Positions 37,742-49,828 of a stretch of DNA of 64,000 nucleotides are shown here, one piece after another (the stretch's first letter is position 1; every line of letters begins with the position of its first letter). A program made the translations under genes and the position numbers. The notes beneath the pieces were generated by a model, which was not told where the DNA came from, made no database searches, and saw nothing but the letters and a program-made list of their open reading frames with translations. The stretch comes from CAVWQV01 sp963757115 (GTDB lineage Bacteria; Pseudomonadota; Alphaproteobacteria; Acetobacterales; Acetobacteraceae): NCBI GenBank assembly GCA_963757115.1, contig CAVWQV010000018.1, forward strand, positions 1-64,000, written 5' to 3'.

Positions 37742-39201
37742 GCAGCCGGTCCACGTCGATATGCGCCTCCAGATGCGCCGCGAGCGCGTCGAGCGCCGCC
37801 TCGATCTCGGCCTCGTGGCCGCTGCCCGGCCGGCGCGGCGCCGAGCCGCGCCAGCCAGGCCGCGCGCTGCGCGGTCGTCGTTGCAAACAGGCCATGCACA
37901 TAGGTCCCGGCGACGCGGCCGTCCGGCCGAGCACGGCCCCGTCCGGGCGGCCGTCGGCAAGCGCAGCAGCGGCCGCGCGCGTGTCGGGCCCGTCGGTGCG
38001 GCCCATGTGCATCTCGTAGCCGTGGAACGGCGCCCCGTCGGCCAGCTCGTGCCGTCCACTTCGCGCCAGGCGCTTGTCGCCGGTCAGCACCGTGTCGACA
38101 TCGAGCAGCCCGAGACCCGGCGACGCGTGCCGGCGGCCCCTCGATGCCGTCGGGATCGGCGATGCTGCTCGCCCAGCATCTGGTAGCCGCCGCACAGGCC
38201 GAGCACGCGGCCGCCGCGCCGGCGATGCGCGGCGATGTCGATGTCCCAGCCCTCGGCGCGCAGGCTGCGAGATCGGCGATCGTCGCCTTCGAGCCGGGCA
38301 GGATCACCAGATCGCACGGCGCCGGCAGCGGCGTGCCGCGGCTGGACCAGCACCAGCTCCACGTCCGGCTCGGCGCGCAGCGGATCGAGGTCGTCGAAAT
38401 TGGCGATGTGCGGCAGCACCGGCACGGCGATGCGCAGCTGCGCGCCGCCCGGCCGACGCTCGCACCGGGCGCAGATCCAGCGCATCCTCGGCCGGCAGCA
38501 GCCGCGCCTCGGGAAAGAACGGCACCAGGCCGAGCGCCGGCCAGCCGGTGCGCTGCGGCGATCGAAGCGCATGCCGTCGGCGAACAGGCTCGGATCGCCG
38601 CGCATCCGGTTGACGATGAAGCCCAGCATCAGCGCCGCATCCGCCGGCGTCGAGCACCGCATGGGTGCCGACCAGGCTGGCGATCACGCCGCCGCGGTCG
38701 ATATCGCCGACCAGCACCACCGGCGCATCGGTCGCGCGGGCGAAGCCCATGTTGGCGATGTCGCCGGCGCGCAGGTTGACCTCGGACGCGCTGCCGGCGC
38801 CTTCCACCAGCACGATGTCCGCCTCGGCCGCAGCCGCGCAAAGCTGTCCAGCACCGTGCGGCAGCAGCGCGGCTTCATCGCCTGGTAGTCGCGCGCCCGC
38901 GCGGTGCCGACCACCCGGCCCTGCACCACGACCTGCGCGCCGGTCTCGCTCTGCGGCTTCAGCAGCACCGGGTTCATGTGCACCGACGGCGCCACGCCGG
39001 CCGCGCGCGCCTGCAACGCCTGCGCGCGGCCGATCTCGCCGCCGTCGGCCGTCACGGCGGCGTTGTTGGACATGTTCTGCGGCTTGAACGGCCGCACCCG
39101 CAGCCCGCGCCGGAGGCAGGCGCGCGCAGAGGCCCGGCGACCAGCAGCGACTTGCCGACGTTGGAGCCGGTGCCCTGGAGCATGAGGGCGCGCGCGCGCA
39201 T
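37725..39201 (-). pseudogene. cobQ: Cobyric acid synthase, frameshifted
   Basis: Amidates adenosylcobyrinate a,c-diamide at four positions using glutamine and ATP. Starts at ATG 39201 (MRARALMLQGTGSNVGKSLL, an ATP-binding P-loop), with RPFKPQNMSNNAAVTADGGE, MNPVLLKPQSETGAQVVVQG, LVEGAGSASEVNLRAGDIAN and GVIASLVGTHAVLD. The amidotransferase domain holds VLGLCGGYQMLG with its catalytic Cys, and a late YVHGLF His. It ends HIDVDRLLSLAR at 37725. At least eight frame switches. Its start overlaps the cobO stop (TGATG), so the cobP-cobO-cobQ set is a minus-strand operon. Confidence 0.88.
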
Positions 39202-39818
39202 CAGAACTCGATGCCTGCCTGCGCCTTCACGCCGGCGGCGAAATGGTGCTTGACCAGCGTCATTTCGGTGACGAGGTCGGCCGCCTCGATCAGCGCCGGC
39301 TTGCGCGTTGCGGCCGGTGACGACCACATGCAGCGTCGGCGCGGCGCGCCTGCAGCGCGCGCGACCACCGTCGTCGTGCGGCAGATAGTCGTAGCGCAGC
39401 GCGATGTTGAGCTCGTCCAGCACCAGCAGCGCCAGGTCGGGCCGCTGCATCAGCTCGCAGCGCCTTGTCCCACGCCCGCCGGCAGGCGGCGATGTCGCGG
39501 GCGCGGTCCTGCGTTTCCCAGGTGAAGCCTTCGCCCATGCGTGTGCCAGTCGACCAGATCGCCGAACCGCTCCAGAACGCCGTGCGCTCGCCGGTGGACC
39601 AGGCGCCCTTGATGAACTGCACCACGCCGCAGCGCCGGCCGTGCCCGAGCATGCGCAGCAGCAGGCCGAAGGCCGCCGTGCGATTTGCCCTTGCCGGGGC
39701 CGGTGTGGACGATCAGCAGGCCCTTCTCGATGGTCTTGCCCGCGACCTCGGCATCCTGCACCGCCTTGCGCTTCGCCATCTTGGCGGCGTGGCGGGCGTG
39801 ATCTGTGTCTTCGGTCAT
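39201..39818 (-). pseudogene. cobO: Cob(I)yrinic acid a,c-diamide adenosyltransferase, frameshifted
   Basis: Transfers adenosyl from ATP to the corrin cobalt (CobO/BtuR family). ATG 39818: MAKRKAVQDAEVAGKTIEKG, LLIVHTGPGKGKS (P-loop), then after frame changes AFGLLLRMLGHG, VVQFIKGAWSTGERTAFW, GFTWETQDRARDIAACRRAW, LALLVLDELNIALRYDYLP and ADLVTEMTLVKHHFAAGVKA, ending QAGIEF. About four frame switches near 39660, 39460, 39380 and 39300. The GIY-YIG unit lies only 11 bases upstream of its start, so the unit may have displaced the native leader. Confidence 0.88.
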
Positions 39819-39829
39819 TTCGCCATCTT

Positions 39830-39862
39830 GTCATTGCGAGCCGCAGGCGAAGCAATCCAGGG
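39830..39862 (-). repeat. REP-like element, left copy
   Basis: On the minus strand it reads CCCTGGATTGCTTCG, a 7-base middle, then CTCGCAATGAC. It begins 18 bases after the nuclease stop. It is the inverted counterpart of 40201-40239. The short pair ATTGC/GCAAT inside could form a weak hairpin. Confidence 0.75.
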
Positions 39863-39879
39863 CAGCGGCTCCGGAATCC

Positions 39880-40169
39880 TCAAGGATGCGATCCGTAAAG
39901 GTCGCGCCAAGTCGGATTGCCCGCCTCGATCGAGCGCGAGCTTGCGTGCGCGGGAACTGCCCTTTCAGCTGCTTTTCCCGAGTGATCGCTGCCGCCATAT
40001 CGGCATGCAGCTCGAAATAGACCAAGAGCTTGCATCCGTAACGAGCTGTGCAATCCCGAGCCCGTCGTGATCTCGATGCTGCGCCGCTCGACGGACTAGA
40101 TCGGATCGTTACGCCGATATAGATCGTTCCGTTGGGGCGGCTGGCCATGATGTAAACGGCAGGCTGCAC
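39880..40169 (-). pseudogene. GIY-YIG nuclease family protein (short, YhbQ-like), frameshifted
   Basis: Starts at GTG 40169 (QPAVYIMASRPNGTIYIGVT), which contains the family's core pattern in the form VYI...YIG. The frame then shifts for about 70 bases (SDLVRRAAQHRDHDGLG in another frame) and returns with RYGCKLLVYFELHADMAAAI and TREKQLKG, then shifts again to IEAGNPTWRDLYGSHP with TGA at 39880-39882. The normal length is about 95 residues: N-terminal GIY-YIG, catalytic Arg and Glu within the following 60 residues. Single-domain members of this kind have no settled function. It lies between inverted repeats inside the cob operon. Confidence 0.75.
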
Positions 40170-40200
40170 CGCACTAGGCTACACGCTTTTCGTCCTTTGG

Positions 40201-40239
40201 CCCTGGATTGCTTCGTCGGCTAAGCCTCCTCGCAATGAC
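40201..40239 (+). repeat. REP-like element, right copy
   Basis: It reads CCCTGGATTGCTTCG, a 13-base middle (TCGGCTAAGCCTC), then CTCGCAATGAC on the + strand. The middle is a partial palindrome (GGCTAAGCC). Read on the minus strand it encodes the final residues HCEEA and the TAG stop of cobP. Confidence 0.75.
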
Positions 40240-40783
40240 GGGGCTTGTCGCCCTTCACCGCCAACGGCAGCCCGCCACCATGAACACGACACGCGTCGGC
40301 GCGCGCCGCGAGACGCTGGTGCAGCCGTCCGGCCTCGTCGCGGAACGCGCGGGCGAGCGCGTTGCTCGGGCACGATGCCGAGCCCGACCTCGTTGGCCAC
40401 CAGCACCGTCGGCGCCGTGCGCGCCTCCAGCGCGGCATCCAGTGCCGCGACGGCCGCCGGCACGATCGTGGCCGCCCAGCATCAGGTTGGTCAGCCACAG
40501 CGTCAGGCAGTCCACCAGCACGGGCGCGCCGCCGGCCGCGCGCAGCGCGCCGGCAGATCGAGCGGCGCCTCGATCGTTCGCCAGCCGGCGTCCCGGCGCG
40601 CCCGGTGCTCGGCGATGCGCGCGCGCATCTCGTCGTCGAGCGCCTCGGCGGTCGCGACGTACACCCAGGGCGGCGGCAGCGCGGATCACCAGCGCCTCGG
40701 CGTAAGCGGCTCTTGCCCGAGCGGGCGCCGCCGAGCACGAGCGTCAGGCGGCGGCATTTGCATGAACGGGGCACGGAGCGCAC
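40220..40783 (-). pseudogene. cobP: Bifunctional adenosylcobinamide kinase / guanylyltransferase, frameshifted
   Basis: Phosphorylates adenosylcobinamide and transfers GMP to it (CobU/CobP). Starts at GTG 40783 with AGGGA upstream. RLTLVLGGARSGKSR is the P-loop; after frame changes come YVATAEALDDEMRARIAEH, HRARRDAGWRTIEAPLDL, PVLVDCLTLWLTNLMLG, VLVANEVGLGIVP and ALARAFRDEAGRLHQRLAAR. The natural end would be near LPLAVKG; the extra DKPRHCEEA and the TAG at 40220-40222 are contributed by the REP-like element. About five frame switches. It reads away from the B12 riboswitch. Confidence 0.87.
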
Positions 40784-40796
40784 ATAGTCATCCCTA

Positions 40797-40979
40797 CGAT
40801 GGTCCTTCCGACCGGAAGGTGAAAAGGGAATGCGGTGCGGGGTCCGCCCCGAAGCCGCGGCTGCCCCCGCAACTGTAAGCGGAGAGCGGCCCGTCGTACC
40901 GCCACTGGGCCGGCCCGGGAAGGCAGGCGGGCTCGCTGTCCCGAGAGGGATCGAACCGCGAGCCAGGAGACCTGCCATC
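40797..40979 (+). promoter_or_regulatory. Cobalamin (AdoCbl) riboswitch
   Basis: The + strand carries the standard elements in order: GGTCCTTCCGACCGGAAGGT (P2-P3 region), GAAAAGGGAATGCGGTG, GCGGCTGCCCCCGCAACTGT with AAGCGGAGAGC, CCACTGGG, CCCGGGAAGGCAGGCGGG and the B12 box AGCCAGGAGACCTGCC at 40961-40976. It should bind adenosylcobalamin and lower expression of the genes that follow on the same strand: DUF1636, cobW, cobN and onward. The divergent cobP start is only about 14 bases from its 5' edge, so both promoters must be packed into or around the cobP leader. Confidence 0.95.
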
Positions 40980-41109
40980 GCTGGCTGAACGCGACGCCGG
41001 GCGGGGTGCCCCGGCGGCGACGGTGTACCGGGCAATCCGCCGGGCGCACCGGCTTGTGGCGGTGGCTCCGCAGGCGCACGCACCCGGTAAGGCTTGACCG
41101 GAGCTGTGC

Positions 41110-41508
41110 ATGGCTGACTGTCCCGACCGACCCGCCCGCCGCTGCTCCACGTCTGCACGACCTGCCGCGCCGGCCGCGCCGCTCGCCGATGGCGAGACGC
41201 CGCCCGGCCAGCACATGTTCGATGCGGTCGCGAGCCTGCGTCGCCGCCATGCCGGTAGTTCGGCTCCGCCCCGTGAAATGCTTGTCGAGCTGCGACAACG
41301 GCTGCGCCGCCGCCATTTCGGCTGCCCGGCAAGTGGAGCTACCTGCTCGGCCGGCTCGACGCCTCTCTCGCTGCCGACCTGCTCGCCTACGCCGAAACCT
41401 ATGCCCGCTCGCGCCACCGGCACCGTGTTGCCGTCGCAAGCGTCCGGCCTCGTTGGCCCGCGATGGTGCTCGGGCGCGCTGCCGGACCTTGCGGAAGTCG
41501 CGGCATGA
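41110..41508 (+). pseudogene. DUF1636 family protein, frameshifted
   Basis: Reading across frames gives PPLLHVCTTCRAG, then VVRLRPVKCLSSCDNGCAAA, then GKWSYLLGRLDASLAADLLA, YAETYARSRHR and PAMVLGRAAG, ending DLAEVAA. This is DUF1636, a family of about 120-140 residues with a CxxC near the start and a CLSxCxxGCxxA cluster, suggesting a metal or FeS site; it recurs in cobalamin gene clusters and its role is not settled. It is first after the riboswitch and overlaps cobW by 4 bases (ATGA). Three frame switches. Confidence 0.7.
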
Positions 41509-42551
41509 GCGCCGGCAAGATCCCCGCCACCGTCATCACCGGCTTCCTCGGCGCCGGCAAGACCACGCTGGTTCGCCACCTCTGGAGAACGCCGGCGGCC
41601 GGCGGCATCGCGATCATCGTCAACGAGTTCGGCGCGCTCGGCATCGACGGCGAGATGCTGCGCGGCTGCGGCATCCCGGCCTGCGCCGAGGACGACATCG
41701 TCGAGCTCGCCAACGGCTGCCTGTGCTGCACCGTGGCCGACGAGTTCCTGCCCGACCATGGAGGCGCTGCTGGAGCGCGACCGCACCCGCCCGAGCACAT
41801 CCTGATCGAAACCTCCGGCCTGGCGCTGCCGAAGCCGCTGTTGAAGGCGTTCGGCTGGCCGGCGATCCGCGCGCGCGTGACGGTGGACGGCGTGATCGCG
41901 GTGGTGGACGGGCCGGCCGTTGCCGCCGGCCGGTTCGCCGACGACCCCGACGCGGTCGCCGGCAGCGCGCCGCCGATCCTCGGATCGACCACGACAACCC
42001 GCTGGCCGAGGTGTATCAGGACCAGCTGCATGCGGCCGACATCGTGGTGCTGAACAAGGCCGACCTGCTGGACGCCGACGCGACGCTCGCCCGGCTGCGC
42101 GGCGAGATCGGCCAGGCGTTGCCGCGCGCGGTGCGATGGTCGCGGCGCGCGAGGGCCGGGTCGATCCCGGCCGTGCTGCTCGGGCTGCAGCGGCCGCCGA
42201 GGACGATCTCGCCGCGCGGCCCTCGCATCACGACGCCGAGGACGGCGCGCACGAGCACGACGATTTCGAGAGCTTCGTCGTGCGGCTGCCGGAGATCGCG
42301 GACCCGAGGCGCTGGTGGCCCGGCTGCAGCGCGACGGCGGAACGCACGGCGTGCTGCGCATGAAGGGCTTCGCCGCGGTGCAGGGCAAGCCGATGCGACT
42401 GCGGTGCAGGGCGTCGGCGCGCGCTTCCGCTACCAGTTCGACCGCGCCTGGCGCGGCGGGGAGGACCGCGCCGGGCAGGTCGTCGTGATCGGCGAGACCG
42501 GGCTCGACCGCGCCGCCATCGCAGGCGGCGATGGCGCAGCTGAGCGGACCG
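41505..42551 (+). pseudogene. cobW: CobW, G3E-family GTPase, frameshifted
   Basis: A metallochaperone-like GTPase thought to deliver cobalt to the CobN chelatase. From ATG 41505: IPATVITGFLGAGKTTLVRH (P-loop), GIAIIVNEFGALGIDGEML, VELANGCLCCTVADEFLP with the CxCC metal motif, HILIETSGLALPKPLLKAFG, VYQDQLHAADIVVLNKADLL (NKAD guanine specificity) and, in the C-terminal domain, KGFAAVQGKPMRL and VGARFRYQFDRAWRGG. At least five frame switches. The exact stop is unclear; cobN starts at 42552. Confidence 0.85.
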
Positions 42552-45858
<3,307 letters not shown>

Positions 45859-45866
<8 letters not shown>

Positions 45867-46916
45867 GCCGATGCCAACCGGGGACGGGCTGCTGGTGCGC
45901 GTCAAGCCACCTGGCGGACGGCTAAGCGCCCATGCCGCCCGCCGCATCGCCGAGGCCGCCGTGGCACACGGCAACGGCACCATCGAGTTGACCGGGCGCG
46001 GCAATCTGCAAGTGCGCGGCCTCGCGCAGGACAATGTGGCGCCGTTCGCGGCGGCCATGGTCGAAGCGGGGCTCGCCCACCCGGACCCCGCCGCCGAGAG
46101 TCGCCGCAACGTTCTCGTCTCGCCGCTCGCCGGTGATGACCCGGACGTTGCCGCTGGAACGACCCCGGTTGCCGCATCAATAGAGGCGATGCTGGCGGAT
46201 GGGATCGGGCTCGAACGACTGTCTCCAAAGTTCTGCGTCTTGGTGGACGGAGGGGGAGCGCTGCCGCTCAGTTCGGTTGCGCGCAGATGTCAGCGTCCGC
46301 CTGCACCCGCCTCGGCGTCACTGTCAGTTGAAACAATTACGGCGTCCTGGTGCGGCAGCTTGCGATCGACGCGGGCGATCGGCGGATGTCGGCTAGAGAC
46401 CACGTCCCGAGATCAGCGCGGTCGCACGCTGCGGTCGGCTTCCACCCTGTACACCGACGGCCCCGCGCGGTGCGTTCGGGATCGGGCTTGCCGTTCGGCG
46501 CAAACGGACGCCGCCAGGCTCGCCGCCCTCGTCGCCCTCGCTGAGCGGTTCGGTGACGGCATCGCTGCGCCTGAGCCCCTGGCGAACCGTGCTGCTCGGA
46601 TCGGTCCGGCCGGATCATGCGCGCCCGGTCGAAGCCAAGGTCTCCGCTCTCGGCCTGATCGCTGACCCGCACGACCCGCGCCTGCGCGCCTTCGCCTGCA
46701 TCGGCAGCGCCGGCTGCGCCCGCGGCACGGTCCCCGCCCGCGCCGACGCGGCGCGGCTTGCCGCGGCGGGGTTCGACGGCACGCTGCACGTCTCGGGCTG
46801 CGCCAAGGGGTGCGCACATCCGGCGTCCGCGCCACCGGTCGACCAGCGGTCGGCTAGGCCTGGTGCGCGACGGACGCGTATCGTCCGCGTACGGCCGGGC
46901 TTCGCTTGCGGCATGA
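45859..46916 (+). pseudogene. cobG: Precorrin-3B synthase, frameshifted
   Basis: Oxygen-dependent FeS/sirohaem-like enzyme that hydroxylates precorrin-3A and sets up ring contraction. The start region overlaps the cobN stop (GTG 45859, or ATG 45871, MPTGDGLLVRVKPPGGRL). GTIELTGRGNLQVRGLAQDN and LSPKFCVLVDGGGALPL are the ferrite-reductase half domain. The middle (46280-46550) is scrambled by several indels. The C-terminal half has CIGSAGCARGTVPARADAA and LHVSGCAKGCAHP, with the FeS cysteines. Ends at TGA 46914-46916 after a frame change. Confidence 0.82.
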
Positions 46917-46926
46917 GCGTGCGCGC

Positions 46927-47550
46927 ATGACCTACATACTCCGGGACGGCGCGGCAATCTACGCGCGCTCCTTCGCAACCATCCGCGCCGAGGCGGATCT
47001 TTCCGGGTTCGCGCCCGACGAGGCGCGGGTCGCGGTGCGCGTGATCCACGCCTGCGGCATGGTGGAGATCGCCGCGCGACCTGCGCTTTGCGCCCGGTTT
47101 CGTCGCACGCGCGCGCGCGGCGCTGCGCGCGGGCGCGCCCATGCTGTGCGACTCCCGGATGGTGGCGCACGGCATCACCCGCGCCCGCTTCCTGCCGGCA
47201 ACGACGTGGTCTGCACGCTGGACGCGCCGGAAACACCGTCGCTCGCGGCGCGCACTTGGCAACACTCGCTCGGCGGCGGCGCTCGAACTATGGGGCGAGC
47301 GGCTGGCGGGCGCGCTCGTCGCGATCGGCAACGCGCCCACCGCGCTGTTCCGGCTGCTTGAGCTGCTTGATGCCGGCGCGCCGTTGCCCGCCGCGATCAT
47401 CGGGATGCCGGTCGGCTTCGTCGGCGCGGCGGAAGGCAAGCGGCGCTCGCGGCGGATGGACGGGTGCCGTTCCTGATCGTGAACGGGCGACGCGGCGGCA
47501 GCGCGATGGCGGCGGCAGCCGTCAACGCCGTGGCCAGCGAGCGCGAATGA
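46927..47550 (+). pseudogene. cobH: Precorrin-8X methylmutase, frameshifted
   Basis: Moves a methyl from C11 to C12 to make hydrogenobyrinic acid. ATG 46927: YILRDGAAIYARSFATIRAE, ADLSGFAPDEARVAVRVIHA, CGMVEIA with the catalytic His nearby. Then in other frames ALRAGAPMLCDSRMVAHGIT, DVVCTLDAPETPSLAAR, ELWGERLAGALVAIGNAPTA, LFRLLELLDAGAPLPAAIIG and MPVGFVGAAE, ending VNAVASERE at TGA 47548-47550. About four frame switches. Overlaps cobI start. Confidence 0.87.
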
Positions 47551-48280
47551 TGCGCGGGCGCACTTCCATTGCGTCGGCGTCGGTCCGGGCGATCCGGAGC
47601 TGCTGACGCTTGAAGGCGGCGCGCGTGATCGCGCGCGGCGCCGCGTCGTCGCCTTTTTCGCCAAGCGCGGGCAGCCCGGGCCACGCGCGCGGCATCGCCG
47701 GCGGCCACATCGGCCCCGGCGCCGAGGAGTTGCGCTTCGAGTATCCGTTCACGACCGAAATCGCCGTCGAGGATCCGCGCTACGCGCCGGCGCTGACGGC
47801 ATTCTACGAGGTGCGCGGCGCGCGCTCGCGGACCGACTGGACGACGGCGCGGGACGTCGCGTTGCTGTGCGAGGGCGACCCGTTCTTCTACGGCTCGGCA
47901 ATGTACCTGTTCGACCGGCTGGCCGGCACCTATCCGCACCAGGTCGTTCCGGGTGTGACAGGCATGAGCGGCTGCTGGGCCGAGGCCGAGCTGCCGATGA
48001 CGCACGGCAACGACGTGCTGACGGTGCTTCCGGGCACAATGGACGAGCAGAGCCTGGCCGCACGGTTGGCGGCAAGCGACGCGGCCGTGATCATGAAGGT
48101 GGGCCGCAACCTCCCCAAGATCCGCGCCGCGCTGCCGAGCCGCGGGCGCGGCCCACCGCGCCGTTTACGTCGAGCGCGGCACGATGTCGGGCAGTCGCGT
48201 ACTCAGTTGCGACGAGCTGGAAGACACTCGGCGCCCTATTTCGCGTGGTCCTGGTCCCCGGGCGGCAGCGCTCGCGATGA
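47550..48280 (+). pseudogene. cobI: Precorrin-2 C20-methyltransferase, frameshifted
   Basis: SAM-dependent uroporphyrin-methylase-fold enzyme. ATG 47550; after an early frame change HFHCVGVGPGDPELLTL (SAM site), then a second change to ELRFEYPFTTEIAVEDPRYA, DVALLCEGDPFFYGSAMYLF, HQVVPGVTGMSGCWAEAELP, MTHGNDVLTVLPGTMDEQSL and AAVIMKVGRNLPKIRAAL. The last part, YVERGTMSGSRVLSCDELE and then YFA..LVPGRQRSR, is in other frames, ending at TGA 48278-48280. About five frame switches. ATGA overlap with cobJ. Confidence 0.88.
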
Positions 48281-49041
48281 TAGGCGGAACGCTCGCAATA
48301 GTCGGGCTCGGCCCGGGTGATCCCGCGATGCAGACGCCACAGGCAACGGCGGCGCTGGCAGGCCGCGAGCGATCTCGTCGGCTACGGCCCGTATCTCGCC
48401 CGTGTGCCGGAGCGGCCGGGCCAGACCCGTCATGCGTCGGACAACCGAGAGGAACTCGCGCGCGCCCGGCTCGCGCTGGGGCTCGCGAGCGCCGGACGCC
48501 GCGTCGCGCTGGTGTCCTCGGGCGACGCCGGCGTGTTCGCAATGGCGAGCGCCGTGTTCGAGGCGATCGAGGACGGCGAGCCGAGCTGGCGCGCGCTGAC
48601 GTGACTGTCGTGCCCGGCATCTCGGCGATGTTCGCCGCCGCCGCCCGCGCTGGGCGCGCCGCTCGGGCACGATTTCTGCGCCATCTCGCTGTCGGACAAT
48701 CTCAAGCCCTGGGAGGTGGTGCTGCGCCGGCTGACTGTGGCGGCAGAGGCGGGCTTCGTGCTCGCGCTCTACAATCCCGAATCGCGCGCGCGGCCTTGGC
48801 AGCTCGGCGCGGCGCTGGACGCGCTGCGGCCGGTGCTGCCCGCGCTCGACGCCCGTGGTATTCGCCACCGCCGTCAGTCGGGCCGACGAGCGGATCGAGA
48901 TTGCTCCGTTGGCCGAGCGCCGACCCGAGCCGCGCCGACATGCGCACGCTCGTGCTGATCGGCTCGGCGGCGACACGGCTGATCGTCCGGCCGGGGGCGC
49001 CGCCCTGGCTCTATACTCGCGCGAGAACGCACGCACGCGTG
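48277..49041 (+). pseudogene. cobJ: Precorrin-3B C17-methyltransferase, frameshifted
   Basis: Performs the ring-contracting methylation at C17. ATG 48277: MIGGTLAIVGLGPGDPAMQT (SAM site), DLVGYGPYLARVPERPGQTR, HASDNREELARARLALGLAS, RRVALVSSGDAGVFAMASAV and FEAIEDG; then in other frames VTVVPGISAMFAAAARAGAP, HDFCAISLSDNLKPWEVVLR, EAGFVLALYNPESRARPWQL, VVFATAVSRADERIEIAPLA and MRTLVLIGSAATRLIVRPG. The C-terminus is uncertain because of indels; 49041 is the nearest plausible stop. It converges with cobK. Confidence 0.86.
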
Positions 49042-49772
49042 ACGCGAGCCATGCGAGCGCGCCCGCCGCATCGGCGCACCGACATCGGCGGCGGCGAGCC
49101 GGCGGGCGGGTCAACCATGATCACCTCGATGCCGAGGGCGCGCGCGGCGGCAAGCTTGGCGTAGGTCGCCGTGCCGCCGGAGTTCTTGGTCACCACCACA
49201 TCGATCCGCTCCGCTTTCAGGAGCCGGCGTTCGTCGTCCTCCTGGAACGGGCCGCGCGCCGCGATGCACCGCGGCACCCGGCGGCGGGCTCGGCACCGGC
49301 TCGACGCTGCGGATCAGGTAGCGGTGCCATGGCGCGGCGGCGAACGGCGCCAAATCCTTGCTGCCCGACGGTCAGCAACACGCGCCGCGGCTCGCGGCCG
49401 AGTGCGGCGGCAGCTTCCGGCATGTCGGCCACCGCCGTCCAACGGTCGCCCGGCTCCGGCTGCCACGGCGGGCGCACGACCGCCAGCAGCGGCATGCCCG
49501 GCGAGCGCGCGGCCGCTTCGGCCGCGTGGCGGTGACATCTGTGCGGCGAACGGGTGCGTCGCATCGATGATCGCGTCCGTCCGGCTGGCGCGCAGATACT
49601 GACCAGGCCGTCGACGCCGCCGAACCCGCCGACGCGGGTCGGGATCGGCAGCGGCGCGGGCGAGCGGGTCCGGCCGGCGTAGCGAAAGCGTCGCTTCGAC
49701 AGCCCGCTCGGCCGCAAGGGCGCGGGCCAATGCTGCCGCCTCCGCCGTTCCGCCGAGGATCAGAACCCGCAC
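49011..49772 (-). pseudogene. cobK: Precorrin-6A reductase, frameshifted
   Basis: NADPH-dependent reductase of the corrin macrocycle. ATG 49772: MRVLILGGTAEAAALARALA (Rossmann opening), GRTRSPAPLPIPTRVGGFGG with VDGLV in another frame, DAIIDATHPFAAQMS, and at the C-terminus FQEDDERRLLKAERIDVVVT, KNSGGTATYAKLAAARALGI and EVIMVDPPAG, the family signature. About five frame switches. It is alone on the minus strand between cobJ and cobL, an arrangement seen in other alphaproteobacterial clusters. Its last residues overlap the cobJ end. Confidence 0.85.
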
Positions 49773-49828
49773 GCACCCTCGCTGGCGATCGCTGGTTGGC
49801 GCCGAAGCTTACAACCGGTCGGCGGCCG

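Larger units (their letters stand above)
39830..40239 (-). mobile_element. 410-bp unit: GIY-YIG nuclease gene bracketed by inverted REP-like repeats
   Basis: A 33-base element (39830-39862) and a 39-base element (40201-40239) face each other. They share CCCTGGATTGCTTCG at the outer-reading side and CTCGCAATGAC at the other, with a variable middle. Between them, 338 bases hold one small GIY-YIG gene. The unit separates cobP from cobO in an operon where the other junctions overlap, so it looks inserted. The right element forms the last codons and stop of cobP. Its status as a mobile unit is inference. Confidence 0.6.

Noticed and set aside
40940..40960. GATCGAACC-like T-loop pattern
   Set aside because: It is inside the cobalamin riboswitch, whose conserved boxes explain it.
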